Shown in pieces: positions 11,992 through 15,490 of a DNA stretch of 15,490 bases (position 1 is the first letter of the stretch; the number at the start of each line of letters is the position of its first letter). A program made the position numbers and the translations under genes. The notes under the pieces are model-generated. The model had not been told where the DNA came from. It made no database searches and was given only the letters and a program-made list of their open reading frames with translations. Origin of the DNA: an uncultured Kineothrix sp. (GTDB taxonomy: Bacteria > Bacillota > Clostridia > Lachnospirales > Lachnospiraceae); the NCBI GenBank assembly GCA_910587275.1, contig CAJUMD010000082.1, positions 1-15,490 of the forward strand, written 5' to 3'.

Positions 11992-14066
11992 GATACCCTG
12001 TCTCCTTTCAGTTCCGCTTCCGATAACTGGGAACGCGCAATTTCCCGGTAAGCGCTGCAGTGCTCCAACAGTTCCTTATGAGTACCGATACCTGCCACCT
12101 TCCCGTCATCCAGTACGATAATGCGGTCCGCATGAAGAATCGTGCTGATTCTCTGTGCCACGATTACCACCGTGGCATCGGACAATTTATCATGCAGCGC
12201 TTTGCGCAGTACCACATCGGTCTTGTAATCCAATGCAGAGAAACTGTCATCAAACAGACAGATTTTCGGATGCCCGGCAATCGCCCGCGCGATGGAAAGC
12301 CGTTGTTTCTGCCCGCCGGATACATTAGTCCCGCCCTGTGCAATCTCGCTTTGGAACCGCTTCGGTTTGCTGTCGATAAACTCCATTGCCTGTGCAATCC
12401 GCGCCGCTTCTTCCATATCCCCGTCGGTTATGGAATCCCCCCCGAATTTTAGATTGGACTCGATATCCCCCGAAAATAGCACGCCTTTTTGCGGTACATA
12501 CCCAAGCATCCCCCGCAGTTTATGCTGGGACAGGTCACGGATATCCACGCCGTCTATGGTAATGCGCCCCTGCGTCACATCATAATAACGGGGAACCAGC
12601 CGGATTAACGTGGACTTCCCGCAGCCCGTACTTCCAATCACCGCCGTGGTTTCCCCGGGGTTGGCGGTGAAGTCAATATCCTCCAGCGCATTTTCATCCG
12701 CCCCGGGATACTTGAAACTGACATGTTCAAAACGCAGTACGCCCTTTGCATGTTCCAGTTCCCCGTCCTTCACCTGTTCCCTGTCATAAACGGTCACTCC
12801 GGTTGCCAGCACTTCTTCGATACGTTCTGCCGCCACGCCGGCACGGGGCAGCATTATGGAAATCATTGTAATCATCAAAAATGCCATGACAATCTGCATC
12901 GTATAAGTAATGAACGCCAGCATGTCACCGACCTGCAGGTTTCCCAAATCCACGCCTTTTGCCCCAAACCATACAATCATCACTGTTATACCGTTCATAA
13001 TTAACATCATCGCCGGCATCATGACGGTCATGACGCGGTTGGTGAACAACTGCGTTCCCATCAACTCCTTATTTGCCCCGTCAAACCGTTCTTCCTCAAA
13101 TTTTTCCCTGCTGAATGCGCGAATGACCATAATCCCCGTTAAGATTTCCCTGGAAACGAGGTTCAACCGGTCCACAAGGCTCTGCATCACTTTAAACTTC
13201 GGCATGGCGGCCGCCATTAAGAGCCCAACCAAAACCATAATGGCGATTACGGCTACCGCAATGATCCAGCCCATGCCCGTCCGCGTATTTACGACTTTCA
13301 GTACACCGCCCACACCCACGATGGGGGCATAAAGAACCATCCGCAGCAGCATCACGGATACCATCTGTATCTGCTGGATGTCATTGGTGCTTCTGGTAAT
13401 CAGCGAAGCGGTGGAAAAACGGTCCATCTCCGCATCGGAAAAAGATACCACCTTATGGAACAGGCTTCCCCTTAAATCATGTCCGATTTTCGCCGAGGTC
13501 CTCGCCGCCAAAAGCCCCGCCAGGATGGAAGCCGCCATCATCAGGACGGACAGGCAAAGCATCCGGCCGCCCTTGTGCAAAAGATACCGGGTCTGCACGG
13601 CGGCAATGTCCGTTCCCAACGCTTCATACTCCGCTTTTACGGACTGCACTGCCATTTGGGATACCATAGACCTGCTCATTTCCCCGTAGCTTTCCATGAC
13701 GGAATCCATGTCCCCCGAAGTGCCCGGCACGGCAAGCATTGCCATGGGAAGTTCCATTACCGCCGCCAACGCTTCCCTGTCCGCATCTTTTCCAAGAACA
13801 TAAATACCGTCCCCGTCTGCGGCATAAGCGGCAAGCAAGACTTCTTCCTCATCCGCCGTCATAAACATGCGCACGTTTTCAAACGTTTCCCCACGCATCC
13901 GTTCCGGCACCCCGTATTCGATGCCGCCCTGCCCGATTCCCACGTCCACAATATCCGCCGTATACTGCGGCAACGCAAGGTCACAATATGCCTGAAGAAC
14001 CAAAAGTGCCAAAATGGCGGCGACTGCCCCCTTGGATTTGCCCAAATACTTTAAAATCTTAAACAT
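11988..14066 (-). CDS. Heterodimeric ABC exporter, half A (degenerate ATP site)
   Basis: A 692-residue ABC half-transporter. Helix 1 (about 13-33) is followed by an extra domain of about 125 residues (about 40-165) that must lie outside the membrane, before helix 2 (about 168-188); this is why it is longer than usual. The ATPase domain has Walker A GSTGCGKST (478-486), Q-loop Gln526, canonical signature NVSGGQ (581-586), Walker B ICLFD followed by Asp607 where a Glu is expected, and Gln638 where the H-loop His should be (VIVAQRIST). Both substitutions are the mark of the non-catalytic half of LmrCD/BmrCD/TM287-288 exporters. It overlaps the MarR gene by 8 bases and half B by 4. Substrate unknown. 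Confidence 0.92.
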   Translation of the reverse strand: MFKILKYLGKSKGAVAAILALLVLQAYCDLALPQYTADIVDVGIGQGGIEYGVPERMRGETFENVRMFMTADEEEVLLAAYAADGDGIYVLGKDADREALAAVMELPMAMLAVPGTSGDMDSVMESYGEMSRSMVSQMAVQSVKAEYEALGTDIAAVQTRYLLHKGGRMLCLSVLMMAASILAGLLAARTSAKIGHDLRGSLFHKVVSFSDAEMDRFSTASLITRSTNDIQQIQMVSVMLLRMVLYAPIVGVGGVLKVVNTRTGMGWIIAVAVIAIMVLVGLLMAAAMPKFKVMQSLVDRLNLVSREILTGIMVIRAFSREKFEEERFDGANKELMGTQLFTNRVMTVMMPAMMLIMNGITVMIVWFGAKGVDLGNLQVGDMLAFITYTMQIVMAFLMITMISIMLPRAGVAAERIEEVLATGVTVYDREQVKDGELEHAKGVLRFEHVSFKYPGADENALEDIDFTANPGETTAVIGSTGCGKSTLIRLVPRYYDVTQGRITIDGVDIRDLSQHKLRGMLGYVPQKGVLFSGDIESNLKFGGDSITDGDMEEAARIAQAMEFIDSKPKRFQSEIAQGGTNVSGGQKQRLSIARAIAGHPKICLFDDSFSALDYKTDVVLRKALHDKLSDATVVIVAQRISTILHADRIIVLDDGKVAGIGTHKELLEHCSAYREIARSQLSEAELKGDRVS

Positions 14067-14568
14067 GTTTTGTCTCCAGCTCCTTTTCCATAATATCTGC
14101 CAGCCGGTTCCACAGCCTGAGCAGTTCCTCCATATCCCGCTCCCCCATGCGGAGCGTCACCCGCTCCATCAGTCCGCACAGCGCGGCTTCCGATGCCGCT
14201 TTCGCTTCCTTTCCTTTTTCCGTCAGGGTAATATAGGTATTCCTTCTGTCCTCCTTACCGGTGCCGCGCCCTATATACCCCTTTTCCTCCAGCGTTCCGA
14301 CCATCCGCGATACCGCAGGAGACGATACCTGCAGCCTCTCGGCAAGCCCGGAAATACAGATTCCGCTCCCATTCCTGCCGCTCCCGCCGTTCCCATTCTT
14401 TTCATCATTTCCACTGCTTCCGCCGGAATGTCCGTCCATGTAATCCTGGACTACCGCAAGCAGCTCATACTCCCGTTTGGAAAGATCCGGCAGCAGGCAT
14501 TCCAGCCGTATTTTATGAAAACGGTCCGTTGTTTTTAGTACTTTTTCCTGTATGATACCGGTATCCAT
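14059..14568 (-). CDS. MarR-family transcriptional regulator
   Basis: A 169-residue winged helix-turn-helix repressor-type protein, cytoplasmic, binding DNA as a dimer. The helix-turn-helix is ISGLAERLQVSSPAVSRMVGTLEEKGYI (about 72-99), and the wing is GKEDRRNTYITLTEKG (104-119) with the family's Asp-Arg-Arg (107-109). The dimer helices lie at the two ends. A Gly/Ser/Asn-rich insert at about 46-69 separates the first helices from the DNA-binding part and lengthens the protein. It is first in the operon with the ABC exporter, which it probably controls together with itself. Inverted repeats at 14588-14614 fit an operator. The ribosome site is AGGGAAG-like, moderate. The ligand is unknown. Confidence 0.92.
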   Translation of the reverse strand: MDTGIIQEKVLKTTDRFHKIRLECLLPDLSKREYELLAVVQDYMDGHSGGSSGNDEKNGNGGSGRNGSGICISGLAERLQVSSPAVSRMVGTLEEKGYIGRGTGKEDRRNTYITLTEKGKEAKAASEAALCGLMERVTLRMGERDMEELLRLWNRLADIMEKELETKHV

Positions 14569-14587
14569 GTTCTTCCCTTATCTTCCT

Positions 14588-14614
14588 GTGTTAAAAAACA
14601 CTTAACAACGTTAA
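14588..14614. promoter_or_regulatory. Probable MarR operator: overlapping inverted repeats in the leader
   Basis: TTAAC-AAC-GTTAA (14602-14614) is a 5-bp-arm palindrome. Next to it, TGTTAA (from 14589) and TTAACA (from 14602) form a 6-bp-arm repeat with a 7-base gap, and GTGTT/AACAC (14588-14601) a third. All lie between the promoter candidate and the MarR ATG, where binding would block transcription. Confidence 0.5.
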
Positions 14615-14630
14615 CTATTTACAGGGTTAT

Positions 14631-14659
14631 ATATTACTCCCATTTTCTTCCTGTTGCAA
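14631..14659 (-). promoter_or_regulatory. Promoter candidate for the MarR-ABC(-tgt) operon
   Basis: Minus strand -35 TTGCAA (14659-14654), 17-base spacer, -10 TAATAT (14636-14631). The -10 is only a fair match. The putative start near 14624 puts the operator repeats at about +10 to +36. Confidence 0.5.
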
Positions 14660-14716
14660 TTAAAAAAGCATAAAAAAAAGATAAACACATCCTATTCCAT
14701 TCCATAAATGAAGGCC

Positions 14717-14730
14717 GTATAAATTTATAC
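14717..14730. repeat. 14-base perfect palindrome
   Basis: GTATAAATTTATAC, all A/T but for the end bases. It lies between the relaxase remnant and the MarR promoter. It could be an operator or simply AT-rich chance; nothing else supports a role. Apart from this, the promoter, the operator and the remnant, I see no further feature in the 461-base stretch 14569-15029. Confidence 0.4.
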
Positions 14731-14755
14731 ATTTGGAAGATTGATTGAAATACCA

Positions 14756-14947
14756 GTTGGAAACATACTTGCGGTGTGTCGCAAAATCAACCGCGCAAAA
14801 TATGATGTGGTTATGGATATGCCCCTTGTCCCGTGCCTTTGACAGCGTAAAGCCAAACTCTATATCTGCCGTCTGATATGAGCAGCCATAGGAGGAAATC
14901 AAAATCTGATTATCCGTCTTGTCGGGAGTTCTAATGGGAAAGGTCTT
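14756..14947 (-). pseudogene. Relaxase (mobilization nuclease) fragment, decayed
   Basis: The frame after the stop at 14948-14950 reads PDKTDNQILISSYGCSYQTA, then DIEFGFTLSKARDKGHIHNHIIF and CAVDFATHRKYVSN. LISSYGC near the N-terminus and HIHNHIIF (the metal-binding His cluster) are hallmarks of MobA/Tn4451-type relaxases, which nick DNA at oriT for conjugal transfer. In intact relatives these motifs are separated by roughly 80 residues; here they are fused at ARDKG-HIHNH, so an internal deletion is likely. The catalytic Tyr region upstream and everything after KYVSN are missing. It is the scar of an integrative or mobilizable element. Recognition is from motif memory, not from a search. Confidence 0.7.
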
Positions 14948-15029
14948 TCACCACAACTCAGTTGATTTTCCAGCTCATTACATCCCCCAAGTCTTAAAGT
15001 CCAAACCTTTCCCCAAAAGCAGGATAATT

Positions 15030-15490
15030 TTATTCTTTCTTCCGTGCTAAGAAAATTCCAATGATTGCACCAATAAGGATAATCGGCGCTGCCCTGACAA
15101 ACAGCCATTCAAATGAGTGAAATGCCACTCCAAGAACAGCGGTTTCTGGGTCACTATAATTCCAACCCAAGTAAGAGCTTTCTGATTCCAATAAGATTGC
15201 AAAAACCATTACTATGATTGCACATAACGAAATAAGCGACCAATGAATAATTTTTCTTCTTGTAGTTTTCTTTTGTGCCAGTTGCAAGTTTATCACCTCC
15301 AATTTTTCTGAAATAGCTTTTAAAGTATCAGCTTCCGTTTCGATAACAGTTTCTCCCAGCAGTATACTTACAGGTGTTTCAAGCACTTCTGATAAGGAGA
15401 TTAACATATCAGAATCGGGAACTGACAGTCCTTGCTCCCATTTAGAAACTGTCTGTCGTACGATGTTCAGCTTGACAGCAAGCTCTTGTT
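15030..15490 (-). CDS. XRE-family regulator with C-terminal membrane domain (runs off right edge)
   Basis: The visible 152 residues start inside the window edge with QELAVKLNIVRQTVSKWEQG, the second half of a Cro/CI-type helix-turn-helix, then the usual DSDMLISLSEVLETPVSILLG. A linker (about 45-75) leads to two hydrophobic helices (about 79-98 and 126-146) ending in ARKKE. It is a membrane-anchored HTH regulator; such proteins are common in Firmicutes accessory DNA, but what they sense is mostly unknown. The beginning of the HTH and the start codon lie beyond 15490. The DNA is visibly AT-richer than the genes to the left, and a relaxase remnant follows, so it may belong to a mobile element. 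An internal ATG at 15407 is not the real start. Confidence 0.82.
   Translation of the reverse strand, partial: QELAVKLNIVRQTVSKWEQGLSVPDSDMLISLSEVLETPVSILLGETVIETEADTLKAISEKLEVINLQLAQKKTTRRKIIHWSLISLCAIIVMVFAILLESESSYLGWNYSDPETAVLGVAFHSFEWLFVRAAPIILIGAIIGIFLARKKE

Noticed and set aside
14899..15108. 69-codon minus ORF between the XRE gene and the relaxase remnant
   Set aside because: It overlaps the XRE C-terminus out of frame; no ribosome site or known domain. It may include mobile-element debris, but I cannot show that.

Overview
The window looks like chromosome from a spore-forming Clostridia species, most likely Lachnospiraceae. Evidence: a GerW sporulation protein beside a DUF2953 protein (the ytfI-ytfJ pair of Bacillus), the divergent rpmB / Asp23-FakA-RecG arrangement typical of Firmicutes, a zinc-ribbon type L28, moderate GC content and strong AGGAGG ribosome sites. 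This rests on gene content and order; no database was searched.

Layout. 1-2832 (minus): a stress-envelope/lipid operon, Asp23-like protein, FakA-like kinase subunit and the N-terminal part of RecG, which runs off the left edge. 2964-3300 (plus): rpmB with its own promoter and terminator. 3419-6466 (minus): a cluster of five small or poorly known genes: a 102-aa protein, a DUF2953 membrane protein, GerW (with an in-frame stop codon), a 46-aa membrane protein missed by longer-ORF calling, and a protein with a C-terminal J domain. 6543-7833 (plus): a cation diffusion facilitator with promoter and terminator. 7868-8218 (minus): yajC. 8219-8988: 770 bases without a protein gene, but dense with structure. 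8989-14568 (minus): MarR regulator, two halves of a heterodimeric ABC exporter, then tgt, very closely spaced. 14569-15490: AT-richer DNA with a relaxase remnant and a membrane-anchored XRE regulator cut by the right edge.

How genes fit together. MarR and the exporter halves overlap (8 and 4 bases), so they form one operon, probably autoregulated through inverted repeats in its leader. The tgt gene follows 36 bases after the exporter with no promoter that I can see, so queuosine modification may be partly co-transcribed with the exporter. Exporter half A carries a degenerate ATP site and half B the intact one, as in LmrCD/BmrCD/TM287-288.

The most unusual part is 8219-8988. On the minus strand it has a promoter-like sequence (8750-8755 / 8727-8732), about 145 nt able to fold with a possible pseudoknot, and an intrinsic terminator (8544-8576). 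This is a predicted RNA gene of about 180 nt that I cannot assign to a family. It is flanked by two related structured repeat units: one contains two hairpins of the same unusual nested shape with a matching 10-nt bulge, the other a 146-nt fold-back.
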